Notes under the pieces: model-generated
Told to the model about the DNA's origin: nothing
Database searches by the model: none
Seen by the model: only the letters and a program-made list of their open reading frames with translations
Origin: Roseiarcus sp035606915
GTDB taxonomy: Bacteria > Pseudomonadota > Alphaproteobacteria > Rhizobiales > Beijerinckiaceae
DNA: 64,000 bases
Direction: 5' to 3'
Assembly: GCA_035606915.1 (NCBI GenBank)
Contig: DATNDU010000162.1
Location: 1 to 64,000, forward strand
Shown here: positions 53,965 through 63,478 of the stretch, piece by piece
How positions within the stretch are numbered: the first letter of the stretch is position 1
Layout: each line of letters begins with the position of its first letter
Program-made: the position numbers and the translations under genes

Positions 53965-54402
53965 CTAAGCGGCGCGGTCGGGAGCGAGCAGCGCCGCAAG
54001 CCCTGGGATACGGCAATCGGCGAGGCTGAACCGATCCAGTTCGGCAAGGAAGGCGTGTTCCGCGCCGCGCAATATGCCGCGAAACCGGCACGCCGGGGTC
54101 AGCACGCAAGCGCCGCCGTCGGCGCGGCAGCACTCGACCAACGATTGCTCTTGTTCCAACACACGCACCACCGTGCCGATTCGAATCGCCGTTGGCGGCA
54201 GGGCGAGCGCTACGCCGCCCTGTTTGCCTCGGTGGCTGCGCACCAACCCGGCCTCGCCCAACGCTTGCAGCACTTTCGCCATGTGATGAACCGACACGCC
54301 GAGCGATTTGGCGATGGCGGCGGCGCTCAGCACTTCGCCATCGCGGTCGGCCAGCAGAATGAGGGCGCGAATTCCGAAATCGGTGAACTGTGTCAGGCGC
54401 AT
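53965..54402 (-). CDS. nsrR: NsrR-like Rrf2 regulator
   Basis: 145 residues starting MRLTQFTDFGIRALILLA, the Rrf2 winged helix. HTH is at about 27-50 (SAAAIAKSLGVSVHHMAKVLQALGEAGLV). Four Cys at 91, 92, 99 and 105 (ECCRADGGACVLTPAC followed by RFRGILRGAEHAFLAEL) are arranged like the Fe-S cluster loop of NsrR, a nitric-oxide sensor and repressor. The first Cys pair and the six-residue spacing differ from E. coli NsrR. ATG at 54402 is preferred. Box B lies 44 bp upstream of its start, so autoregulation is likely; it may also control the membrane-protein/DUF2249 operon and the AhpD-like gene. Confidence 0.85.
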   Translation of the reverse strand: MRLTQFTDFGIRALILLADRDGEVLSAAAIAKSLGVSVHHMAKVLQALGEAGLVRSHRGKQGGVALALPPTAIRIGTVVRVLEQEQSLVECCRADGGACVLTPACRFRGILRGAEHAFLAELDRFSLADCRIPGLAALLAPDRAA

Positions 54403-54445
54403 GACAGACCCCAAAGGGTGGACGACGGCGAACGTGAGCCTATAT

Positions 54446-54460
54446 AGTATCTTGAATACT
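54446..54460. promoter_or_regulatory. NsrR-type box B (AGTAT-N5-ATACT)
   Basis: AGTATCTTGAATACT between the divergent nsrR-like gene (start 54402) and the AhpD-like gene (start 54545). Identical dyad to box A. Confidence 0.6.
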
Positions 54461-54544
54461 GCTTTATGGAAAGTTCGGCTGGACCGATAGTCGTCGGGCG
54501 CTGCGGTTGCGGCGAGACATGACGCCTAGCAATGGAGACATCAG

Positions 54545-54898
54545 ATGAGCGACGGAATGTACCCCCAGGCGACCCGGCGATTGGCCGACCGCAGGCGAGC
54601 GCTCGCCCCGGCGCAGCAGGCGGCGTTCGAAGCGTTCGGCAAAGCGGTGTTCGCCGATGGAGCGCTGCCGGCGAAGGTTAAGCAGATTATCGCCGTGGCG
54701 GTGGCGCATGTCACCCAATGTCCTTATTGCATCAAGGGCCACACCAAGGCAGCGCTGCGCGCCGGCGCCACCGAGCAGGAATTGATGGAGGCGATCTGGG
54801 TCGCCGCCGAGATGCGCGCCGGCGGCGCATATGCACATTCCGCGTTGATGCTTGATGAGGCCGAGCCCGATCCGCAACATCAGCATCAGGCCGGCTAG
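54545..54898 (+). CDS. AhpD-like carboxymuconolactone decarboxylase domain protein
   Basis: 117 residues. The active CxxC pair is Cys59 and Cys62 in VAHVTQCPYCIKGHTKAAL with His66, so alkylhydroperoxidase/thiol-peroxidase-like activity is plausible. N-terminal ATRRLADRRRALAPAQQAAFEAF is typical of the single-domain YciW-type group. Divergent from the nsrR-like gene with box B between, so it is probably induced under nitrosative stress. Confidence 0.87.
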   Translation: MSDGMYPQATRRLADRRRALAPAQQAAFEAFGKAVFADGALPAKVKQIIAVAVAHVTQCPYCIKGHTKAALRAGATEQELMEAIWVAAEMRAGGAYAHSALMLDEAEPDPQHQHQAG

Positions 54899-55071
54899 TC
54901 GTAAGCGCGGCGCGAAAGCGACGCGCCGGATACAGGGCGGCGACCCGAACACGCGGATCGCCGCCGCTTGACTCGTCGCCATCCTCGCAGGAAGAGTTCG
55001 CCCTTCGCCGCCGGATCGCCGCAGGCCTCGGGCCGCACGCCTCGCCAGGCTCGGAAGTTGTTAAGTCTCGG

Positions 55072-56073
55072 ATGTCGCTAAGTTCGGAAGAGACGCACCT
55101 CATCACGCTCGTGGCGAAGCAGTATTATTTTGAGGGGCGCACTCAGAACGAAATCTCCCATTCGCTCAACCTGTCGCGCACCAAAGTCAGCCGCATGTTG
55201 AAGCAATCGCGCGAACTCGGCCTCGTGTCGATCCGGATCAATCTCAACCCCGTCGAGCTTTCCGATCTCGGCCAGGAGTTTCGCCGCCGGTTCGGCATCC
55301 GCCACGCGCTGATCGCCATCGATCACGAGGACGAGGAGTTGCAGCGCGCCGCCGTGGCGCAGCTCGTCGCCGATCACCTTGGCGAGATCCTTTCCGACGG
55401 GATGGTGATCGCCGTTGGCATGGGCCGCAACCTCGGCGCGGTCGCCGATCTCGCCCATAGCGCCAGGCAACGCGCCTGCACCTTCGTCAGCGCCATAGGC
55501 GGCGCCAACCGGGTCGGCGACCGGCTGAATTCCGACAGCATCTGTCGCAAGCTGGCCGGCAAGTTCGGCGGCCGCAGCGAAATGCTCTACGCGCCGGCCT
55601 ATGTCGAGGACTCCAACCTGCGCACGCTGTTGCTGAAAAACGACACCGTCCAACAAGCCCTGACGCGCGCCCGCCGCGCCGACGTCGCCTTGATCGGCAT
55701 CGGCGATTGCACGGAAAACGGTTACACCGCCGATATCGGTTGGTACACGCCGGTCGAGATCGCGCGCGCCCGGCTGGCCGGGGCGGTGGCGGACGTCTCC
55801 GGCTATGATTTCCTCGATATCAGAGGGCAGCGGGTGGCGCTGGATCTCGGCGACCGTATCATCGGTCTCTCGCACGCCGATTACGCCCGCATTCCCAATG
55901 TCGTCGCCGTGGTCAGCGAGGCGAACAAGACGCTCTCGCTGCTGGCCTCGCTGCGTTCGGGCGTCATCGACACGCTGGCGACCAGCGTCGGCAACGCGCG
56001 CGCCATCCTCGCCATCGACGACCGGCATGACGCAGCGCCGTTTGCGGCCAGCAGCGGCGGCGGGGAAAGCTGA
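55072..56073 (+). CDS. SorC-family sugar-sensing transcriptional regulator
   Basis: 333 residues. N-terminal sigma-like HTH (VAKQYYFEGRTQNEISHSLNLSRTKVSRMLKQSRELGLV) and a C-terminal sugar-phosphate binding domain (SDGMVIAVGMGRNLGAVADL, FVSAIGGANRVG, RRADVALIGIGDC, GYTADIGWYTPVEIARARLAGAVADVSGYDF). SorC/DeoR/EryD-type regulators respond to phosphorylated sugars or polyols. It precedes the ABC importer and DhaK/DhaL genes and probably controls them; the inverted repeat at 56274 is its likely operator. Confidence 0.9.
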   Translation: MSLSSEETHLITLVAKQYYFEGRTQNEISHSLNLSRTKVSRMLKQSRELGLVSIRINLNPVELSDLGQEFRRRFGIRHALIAIDHEDEELQRAAVAQLVADHLGEILSDGMVIAVGMGRNLGAVADLAHSARQRACTFVSAIGGANRVGDRLNSDSICRKLAGKFGGRSEMLYAPAYVEDSNLRTLLLKNDTVQQALTRARRADVALIGIGDCTENGYTADIGWYTPVEIARARLAGAVADVSGYDFLDIRGQRVALDLGDRIIGLSHADYARIPNVVAVVSEANKTLSLLASLRSGVIDTLATSVGNARAILAIDDRHDAAPFAASSGGGES

Positions 56074-56273
56074 CGCCCGCCGTTAGGCCAAACCGCACAT
56101 TTGACCACCTCCCGCGCATTTGTGCGACCGCGCGAGCGATAGGTAGGGCGAACGCGATGCCCCAATGGCGCGAAATTCAAAAGCTCCGCTGCGGACGCCA
56201 AATTTGCGCCCCCCGATTTCGCGTCCCCTCCGACGGAATCGGCGTTGACATGGCGCGAGTCAGGTGAGAACTT

Positions 56274-56300
56274 GTTCGCGCAATGCGCGCTTGTGCGAAC
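56274..56300. promoter_or_regulatory. Candidate SorC-regulator operator
   Basis: Inverted repeat GTTCGCGCAA-N7-TTGTGCGAAC (one mismatch), 57 bp before the binding-protein start. A second half-site TTGTGCGA occurs at 56120-56127. Long dyads of this type with internal direct halves are usual for SorC-family tetramers. The 283-bp region 56074-56356 otherwise shows no gene. Confidence 0.55.
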
Positions 56301-56356
56301 TTGAGCTGAATCCGCCGATCCGCGCAACGGCCAGGAAATGCGTCCGGGAGGAAATG

Positions 56357-57388
56357 ATGAGGCGTCTAAGCGTAACAAAGGCGGCCTGCGCGGTCGCGGT
56401 AGCCGTGAGCGCGCTGGCGGTCGCAATGACCGTATCGTCCGCGGCGGAAAAACATGTCGTCGGCTACAGCGTCGCCACGCTGGCCAATCCATTCTTCCAG
56501 GGCATGACGAAGGGGGTCGAGGAAGGCATCGCCAGACATCCCGACCTCACGCTCATCAACACCAGCGCCAACGGCGATGCGGCGACGCAGACCAATCAGG
56601 TGCTTGACCTCATCAACCAGCACGTCGCGGCGCTCATTCTCAACCCGATCAGCGCCGACGCCATCGTGCCGATCGTCAAGAAGGCCAACAGCCTGCATAT
56701 CCCGGTGTTCACGCTCGACCGCGGCGCCGCCTGCGGCGATTGCCAGGTCAACTTTCTGGAGACCAACAACGAAGCGCTCGGCCAAGAGGGCGCCAATTTC
56801 ATCGCCGACCAGCTCAAGGCCCGCTACGGCGAGATCAAGGGCAATGTCGTCGACCTCGAAGGCCTGCTCGGCACCACCGCCGGCGACGAACGCGAAAAAG
56901 GCTTCACCGAGGCGTTCGACAAGCTGTCGAAGGCCAACCCCGGCCTGAAGCTCATCGCGCGCCAGGCGGCGGATTTCGATCCGGCGAAGGCGTTCAACAT
57001 CATGACCCAGCTTCTGGCCGCCAACAGCCAGATCGACGCCGTGTTCAACGGCAACGACGACAACGCCGTCGGCGCCATGCGCGCCATCAAGCAGGCCAAT
57101 CGCTTCAAGCCGCTCGGCGACAAGGGCCACATCATCATCATCGGCATCGACGGCACCGAGCAGGCGCTGACCGCGATCCGCAAAGGCGACATGGACGCGA
57201 CGATCTCGCAGAACCCGCTGACCATGGCGGCCAAATCGGTGGACTATGTCGAGCAATATCTGAACGGCGACAAGGCGTCGATTCCCAAGCACGAGTTCTG
57301 GCCGCATCTGCTGCTCACCAAGCAGAATATCGATAGCTCGGAAGCCAAGAAATACGGCCTCTGGGGCGACGACATGGCGAAGAAATAA
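56357..57388 (+). CDS. Sugar/polyol ABC substrate-binding protein (third system)
   Basis: 343 residues. Signal peptide MRRLSVTKAACAVAVAVSALAVAMTVSSAAE cleaved near residue 31. Peripla_BP_4 core: VVGYSVATLANPFFQGMTKGVEEGIARHPDLTLI, DAATQTNQVLDLINQHVAALILNPISADAIVPIVKKANSLHIPVFTLDRGA and IDAVFNGNDDNAVGAMRAIKQANRF. Closest pattern is ribose/erythritol-type binding proteins. GGGAGGA lies before two adjacent ATG codons; the second is used. Feeds the ATPase and permease that follow. Confidence 0.9.
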   Translation: MRRLSVTKAACAVAVAVSALAVAMTVSSAAEKHVVGYSVATLANPFFQGMTKGVEEGIARHPDLTLINTSANGDAATQTNQVLDLINQHVAALILNPISADAIVPIVKKANSLHIPVFTLDRGAACGDCQVNFLETNNEALGQEGANFIADQLKARYGEIKGNVVDLEGLLGTTAGDEREKGFTEAFDKLSKANPGLKLIARQAADFDPAKAFNIMTQLLAANSQIDAVFNGNDDNAVGAMRAIKQANRFKPLGDKGHIIIIGIDGTEQALTAIRKGDMDATISQNPLTMAAKSVDYVEQYLNGDKASIPKHEFWPHLLLTKQNIDSSEAKKYGLWGDDMAKK

Positions 57389-57422
57389 GCAACGTTTCCC
57401 GCAGCGGACGGGCGCCGTCGTC

Positions 57423-58898
<1,476 letters not shown>

Positions 58899-58926
58899 CC
58901 CACAAGCAACAACAACGAGGCATCGG

Positions 58927-59913
58927 ATGGCTGAGGAGGAAGCGGGCGTCAAGACGCACAGGCGAAGCGGCTTGGCCGCAGTCGGCGACGCGCTCAACGA
59001 GTTGACGATCGTCGTCGCCTTCGTGCTGATCTCGCTCTACCTGGCGCTGACGACGCCGACCTTTCTCACCACCGCCAATATGGTTTCGATCCTGCTCGCG
59101 ACGTCGCTGATCGGCATCGTCGCGGTCGGCGAAACCTTCGTCATCGTCACCAGCGGCATCGATCTCTCGGTGGGTTCGGTGGTGGCGTTTTCCGGCGTCA
59201 TGGCGGGTCTGGCGCTCGGCGCGCATTGGTCGGTTGCGGCGGCGACGGTGGTGGGAATCGGCGTCGGCGTGCTGTGTGGCCTGTTCAACGCGCTGGCGAT
59301 CACCACGCTCGGCATGGCGCCATTCATCGTTACGCTGGCGGTGCTGGCGATGGCGCGCGGGCTCGCCTTCATCGTCACCTCCGGCAACACGCTGTTCGGC
59401 TTTCCCGAGGAGTTCGATTACATCGGCGGCGGCAATTGGGGCATGATGCCGATCGCGGCGCTAATCACGCTCGGCGCCTTTCTCGTCGCCTGGATTCTGC
59501 TCTCCGGCACCACCTTCGGCGCGCGCGTCTACGCCGTCGGCGGCAACCGCGAGGCCGCCCGGCTCGCCGGCATTCCCGTCAACTGGACGCTGAACGCCGT
59601 CTACGTCATCAGCGGCGGCCTCGCTGGCCTCGGCGGCGTCGTGCTCGCCGGCCGGCTCGATTCCGCCCAGCCGATCGCCGCCCAGGGGCTCGAACTGAAC
59701 GCCATCGCCGCCGTGGTGATCGGCGGCGCCAGCTTGTTCGGCGGTAAGGGCTCAATGCTCGGCACGCTGATCGGCGTGCTCATCATCGGCCTTATCAACA
59801 ACGGCCTGACGCTGAAGAACGTGCAGCCATTTTGGGTGCAGTTCATCCAGGGCGCCGTCATCTTCGGCGCCGTGTTCATCGACAGCGTCAACCAGAAGCG
59901 GCGCGGCGGCTAG
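58927..59913 (+). CDS. Sugar/polyol ABC transporter permease (third system)
   Basis: 328 residues. GIVAVGETFVIVTSGIDLSVGSVVAFSGVMAGLALG and FGARVYAVGGNREAARLAGIPVNW with LNAIAAVVIGGASLFGGKGSMLGTLIGVLIIGLINNGLTLKNVQPFWVQFIQGAVIFGAVFIDS are RbsC-like signatures; about ten helices. Closest in type to ribose or erythritol permeases. Confidence 0.92.
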   Translation: MAEEEAGVKTHRRSGLAAVGDALNELTIVVAFVLISLYLALTTPTFLTTANMVSILLATSLIGIVAVGETFVIVTSGIDLSVGSVVAFSGVMAGLALGAHWSVAAATVVGIGVGVLCGLFNALAITTLGMAPFIVTLAVLAMARGLAFIVTSGNTLFGFPEEFDYIGGGNWGMMPIAALITLGAFLVAWILLSGTTFGARVYAVGGNREAARLAGIPVNWTLNAVYVISGGLAGLGGVVLAGRLDSAQPIAAQGLELNAIAAVVIGGASLFGGKGSMLGTLIGVLIIGLINNGLTLKNVQPFWVQFIQGAVIFGAVFIDSVNQKRRGG

Positions 59914-59941
59914 GCCGCGCGCCGCGAGCAAGGAAGCGGTC

Positions 59942-60814
59942 ATGGACATAGCATTTATCGGCCTCGGCATCATGGGTCGCGGCATGGTGCGCAACCTGCT
60001 CAAGGCCGGCCATGCGGTGACGGCCTGGAACCGCACCGCGCGCGCCCTGCCCGAGGAACTGGCGGGCGCCCAAGTGGCGAAGACCAGCGCCGAGGCGATC
60101 GGCGGCAAGCCGCTGATCGTCGTCTGCTTGACCGGCCCGCAGGCGCAGCGCGAGACGCTGCTCGGAGCGCGCGGCGTGTTCGCATCAGCCAAGACCGGCG
60201 CGCTCGTCGCCGATGCGACGAGCACCGATCCGGCGCTGTCGCTGGAACTCTCGGCGGCGGCGCGCGAGCGCGGCCTGCGCTATCTCGATACGCCCGTCTT
60301 CGGCTCGAAGACCGAGGCCTGGGAAGGCCGTCTCGATTTCGTTTGCGGCGGCAAGCGCAGCGATTTCGAGGAGATCAGGCCGGTGCTGACGACGATGGCG
60401 GCCTCCGTCCACTATCTCGGCGGCGCCTCCAAGGGGGCGAGCGCCAAGCTCGTCGGCAACCTGCTCGTCGCCGCGCAAATCGTCTCGCTCGGCGAGGCGC
60501 TGGCGCTGGCGCGCAAGGCGGGCCTGGATGCGGAAGCGTTGATGGGCTATCTCGACGTGACGGATTTCTCCTCCGCGCTCATTCGCGGCGTCGGGCGGGC
60601 GACGCTTTCCGGCGATTTCGAGCCGAGCTTCTATCTCAAACACATGCTGAAGGACGCGCGCCTGATCGGCGATTTCGCGCGCGCGCAGAGCGTCGCGGCG
60701 CCTTTGGCCGGGCTGGCGGCGGAGCTTTATCAAGGCGCCGTCAACAAGGGGCTCGGCGAATTGAACGCCTCGGCGCTGCACAAGCTGCAATTCGAGCTAT
60801 CGGGCTTGGACTGA
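59942..60814 (+). CDS. Beta-hydroxyacid dehydrogenase (GarR/GlxR-like)
   Basis: 290 residues. NAD(P) loop FIGLGIMGRGM, substrate motif DTPVFGSKTEAWEGRL, catalytic Lys in GGASKGASAKLVGNLL, and a C-terminal helix region LGELNASALHKLQFELS. Resembles tartronate-semialdehyde reductase or 3-hydroxyisobutyrate dehydrogenases. Immediately upstream of dhaK in the operon, so it probably forms or consumes the keto compound that DhaK/DhaL phosphorylates. Confidence 0.87.
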   Translation: MDIAFIGLGIMGRGMVRNLLKAGHAVTAWNRTARALPEELAGAQVAKTSAEAIGGKPLIVVCLTGPQAQRETLLGARGVFASAKTGALVADATSTDPALSLELSAAARERGLRYLDTPVFGSKTEAWEGRLDFVCGGKRSDFEEIRPVLTTMAASVHYLGGASKGASAKLVGNLLVAAQIVSLGEALALARKAGLDAEALMGYLDVTDFSSALIRGVGRATLSGDFEPSFYLKHMLKDARLIGDFARAQSVAAPLAGLAAELYQGAVNKGLGELNASALHKLQFELSGLD

Positions 60815-60837
60815 GGCCCATTCGGGAGCATGCGGAC

Positions 60838-61836
60838 ATGAAAAAGATCCTGAACGACCCGTTCCACTATGTCGACGAAATGCTGGAGGGGCTGACCGCC
60901 GCCCATCCCGAATATTATCGCCGCCTCGGCGCCGCCGGGCGCGTCATCGCCCGTGCGGCGGCGCCCAGACGCGGCAAGGTCGGCATCGTTTCCGGCGGCG
61001 GCTCCGGGCATCTGCCGGTGTTCACCGGCTATGTCGGGACCGGCCTGCTTGACGCCTGCGCCATCGGCGACGTCTTCGCTTCGCCCTCGGTGGAGCAGAT
61101 GGCCGACGCGATCCGCGCCGCCAACGGCGGCGCCGGCGTGCTGCGCCTCTATGGCAATTACGGCGGCGACATCATGAATTTCGACATGGCCGGCGACATG
61201 GTCGAGATGGAGGACATCCGCACCACCAGCGTCGTGCTCGCCGACGACGTCGCTTCCGCCGCACCCGCTGAGGCCGCCAAGCGCCGCGGCGTCGCCGGCA
61301 TGGTCTACGCGTTCAAGATCGCCGGCGCTGCGGCCGAGGCCGGCCTCGATCTCGATCAGGTGACGGCGGTGGCGCAAAAGGCCGCCGACGCCTGCCGCTC
61401 GATCGGCGTCGCGCTGTCGCCCTGCACCGTGCCGCAGGCCGGCAAGCCGACGTTCGAGATCGCCGAGACCGACATGGAGATCGGCATGGGCATCCATGGC
61501 GAACCCGGCGTCCGGCGCGGCCGGTTGACGAACGCCGACGCAATTGCCGACGAGATGCTCGACATGCTGGTGAAAGACCGGCCGCTGCGCCGCGGCGAGC
61601 GCCTGTCGCCGCTCGTCAACTCGCTCGGCGCGACGCCGCCCGAGGAGCTTTACATCCTCTATCGCCGGGTCAAACACCGCATCGAGCAGGCGGGGGCCGA
61701 GACCGTCATGCCGCTGGTCGGCCGTTATGCGACCTCGATGGAGATGGCGGGCGTCTCGTTCACCCTTTGCCGGCTCGACGATCAACTGGAGGCCTATCTG
61801 AAGGCGCCGGCAGATTGCGCGTTCTGGAGGGTCTGA
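60838..61836 (+). CDS. dhaK: DhaK-family ketose kinase, substrate subunit
   Basis: 332 residues. DhaK domain: GIVSGGGSGHLPVFTGYVGTG (substrate loop, residues about 50-70), GNYGGDIMNFDMA with Asp111, and the covalent-substrate His220 in EIGMGIHGEPG. It pairs with the DhaL protein encoded one base downstream. No DhaM/EI phosphotransfer gene is present, so ATP-dependent kinase activity is likely. Homologous kinases act on dihydroxyacetone, L-erythrulose or D-erythrulose-type ketoses; the substrate here is not fixed. Confidence 0.92.
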   Translation: MKKILNDPFHYVDEMLEGLTAAHPEYYRRLGAAGRVIARAAAPRRGKVGIVSGGGSGHLPVFTGYVGTGLLDACAIGDVFASPSVEQMADAIRAANGGAGVLRLYGNYGGDIMNFDMAGDMVEMEDIRTTSVVLADDVASAAPAEAAKRRGVAGMVYAFKIAGAAAEAGLDLDQVTAVAQKAADACRSIGVALSPCTVPQAGKPTFEIAETDMEIGMGIHGEPGVRRGRLTNADAIADEMLDMLVKDRPLRRGERLSPLVNSLGATPPEELYILYRRVKHRIEQAGAETVMPLVGRYATSMEMAGVSFTLCRLDDQLEAYLKAPADCAFWRV

Positions 61837-61837
61837 G

Positions 61838-62437
61838 ATGGGCATGACGCGCGACGATCTGGCGATGGGCTTGGTGCGCATCGCCGATCACATGGAGACA
61901 GTGGCGGACGCACTGAACCGCGCCGACGGCCAACTCGGCGATGGCGATCTCGGCGTGACGATGGTGCGCGGCGGCCGCGCCGCAAAGGCCGCCGCCGCCG
62001 ACATGCCGGCCGACATCGGCATGGCGTTGATGAAGGCGGCGCAGGCTTTCACGCAAGTTTCGGGGTCAAGCTTCGGCACGCTGCTGGCGACCGGGCTGAT
62101 GAGCGCGGCCAAAGCGACGCGTGGCCGCACCGATGTGCCATGGAGCGAGATCTCGCCGCTGCTCGGCGGCGCCCGCGAGGCGATGCAGACCCGCGGCAAG
62201 GCGGCGCTCGGCGACAAGACGGTGCTCGACGCGCTGGCGGCGGCGGCCGACAGCGTCGCCGGATTGGACGAGCCGCAGGCGATCCTGGCCGCGGCCAGGG
62301 CGGCCGTCGGGCAAACGCTCGACGCTTTCCGCGACCGCCAGGCGAAGATCGGCCGGGCGCGCATTTTCGCCGAAAAGAGCGTCGGCCTCGACGATCCCGG
62401 CATGCTGGCCTTCCAATTCATACTGGAGGCGCTGTGA
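61838..62437 (+). CDS. dhaL: DhaL-family kinase, nucleotide subunit
   Basis: 199 residues, full length. All-helical DhaL: Asp30, Asp35 and Asp37 in RADGQLGDGDLGVTM bind Mg-ADP/ATP, followed by SGSSFGTLLATGLMSAAKA and the C-terminal DRQAKIGRARIFAEKSVGLDDPGM. Starts one base after the dhaK stop, so coupled. Works with DhaK to phosphorylate a ketose with ATP. Confidence 0.92.
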   Translation: MGMTRDDLAMGLVRIADHMETVADALNRADGQLGDGDLGVTMVRGGRAAKAAAADMPADIGMALMKAAQAFTQVSGSSFGTLLATGLMSAAKATRGRTDVPWSEISPLLGGAREAMQTRGKAALGDKTVLDALAAAADSVAGLDEPQAILAAARAAVGQTLDAFRDRQAKIGRARIFAEKSVGLDDPGMLAFQFILEAL

Positions 62438-62559
62438 CGCCGCCGGGCTTTTGAAGCGGCCTAAGGCGTCCATGCCGGCGCGCCTTCGTTGTCATGCGCG
62501 AGGACGAACTGAGCGCGACGAGCAGCACTCACAGAAACGATCTTCCGGCGAAACCTGTA

Positions 62560-62970
62560 TCAGTCGAACCATCCGGAGTAGACGTCAGGCACATAAAGCT
62601 CGCGCGGCGCCGGCGTGCGCTCACCGCGCCTGCTTCTTGTTGACCGCCTCCACCACATGCCAGGGCGCCTCGGGAATATGCGTGCGCTCCGACATCTCCT
62701 CTTTGGCCTTGGTGTAATCCTCCCAGCGCCGGCGCGATTCCAGATCCATCGGGCTCAGCTTCCACTGTTTCAAGGGATCGTGGATGCGCATCAGGAAGCG
62801 CAGGTTCTGCTCCTCGTCAGTAATTGAAAACCAATATTTGATGAGGACGATTCCGGCTCGCGCCAGCATGCGCTCGAACTCAGCTCCAACTCCTCGTCGA
62901 GGTCGTCGGCCACCTCGCCGTGGATGCGCCGGAAAATCACCGCCGCCTTCTTCGCCGCCTCGTCGTCCAT
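62560..62970 (-). pseudogene. ppk2: Polyphosphate kinase 2, internally deleted
   Basis: PPK2 transfers phosphate between polyphosphate and nucleotides. Only three pieces are left, in different frames: the N-terminus MDDEAAKKAAVIFRRIHGEVADDLDEELEL; then FERMLARAGIVLIKYWFSITDEEQNLRFLMRIHDPLKQWKLSPMDLESRRRWEDYTKAKEEM to VEAVNKKQAR; then the tail RELYVPDVYSGWFD. The Walker-A region and much of the C-terminal part are absent, leaving about 410 bp against roughly 900. Junctions are at about 62880 and 62640. No insertion element is seen. Confidence 0.8.
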
Positions 62971-63164
62971 CGCGCCGCTCCCGTGATCGAAAAAGAGGAG
63001 GATGTGGCCAGGACGTTGCGCTTTTGCGACGGCGCGAGATGTCGCGGGCGCGCTACGGAGAGGCTTCAAGTTGGCCCTTTCCAGATTGGGGATCGCAGAC
63101 ACGCCGCCGCCTCGGCTCGTCCGTCGTTGGCGCGAAACCGAAAACGCTCGACCCGGGCCCGCCG

Positions 63165-63410
63165 CTACCAGTCCTTCGGCCGGTTGAGGATCGCGTAGCC
63201 CGCGAACTCCGCATCCTCGGTCAGGAACGCCTCGGCCGCCTGGCGCAGCCGGCCGATGTTCTTGGCGTTGAAACCCTTGGCCTTTTCGTCCAATTCCAGC
63301 GTCGTCAGGACGACGAGCAGCGTCTGCTCGCCGCCGTCGCGCAGCCGCGCCTTAACGCTGGTCGCCCTGCGGGCCAGCGGGTGTTTGAAGGTTTTTTGCA
63401 TAGGGTCCAT
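63165..63410 (-). CDS. Small uncharacterised protein
   Basis: 81 residues (or 78 from a second ATG), basic N-terminus (MDPMQKTFKHPLARRATSVKARLRDGGEQ) then a mixed alpha/beta part ending EDAEFAGYAILNRPKDW. No family recognised. Between the PPK2 remnant and the MDR gene, with no good ribosome site seen, but the codon pattern is that of coding sequence. Confidence 0.5.
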   Translation of the reverse strand: MDPMQKTFKHPLARRATSVKARLRDGGEQTLLVVLTTLELDEKAKGFNAKNIGRLRQAAEAFLTEDAEFAGYAILNRPKDW

Positions 63411-63478
63411 CGCGTTTCGGCGCGCTCGACCCTAGCGGAGCCGGTTGTCACAAACCAGTCCTGCGAATCTCGCCGCGC

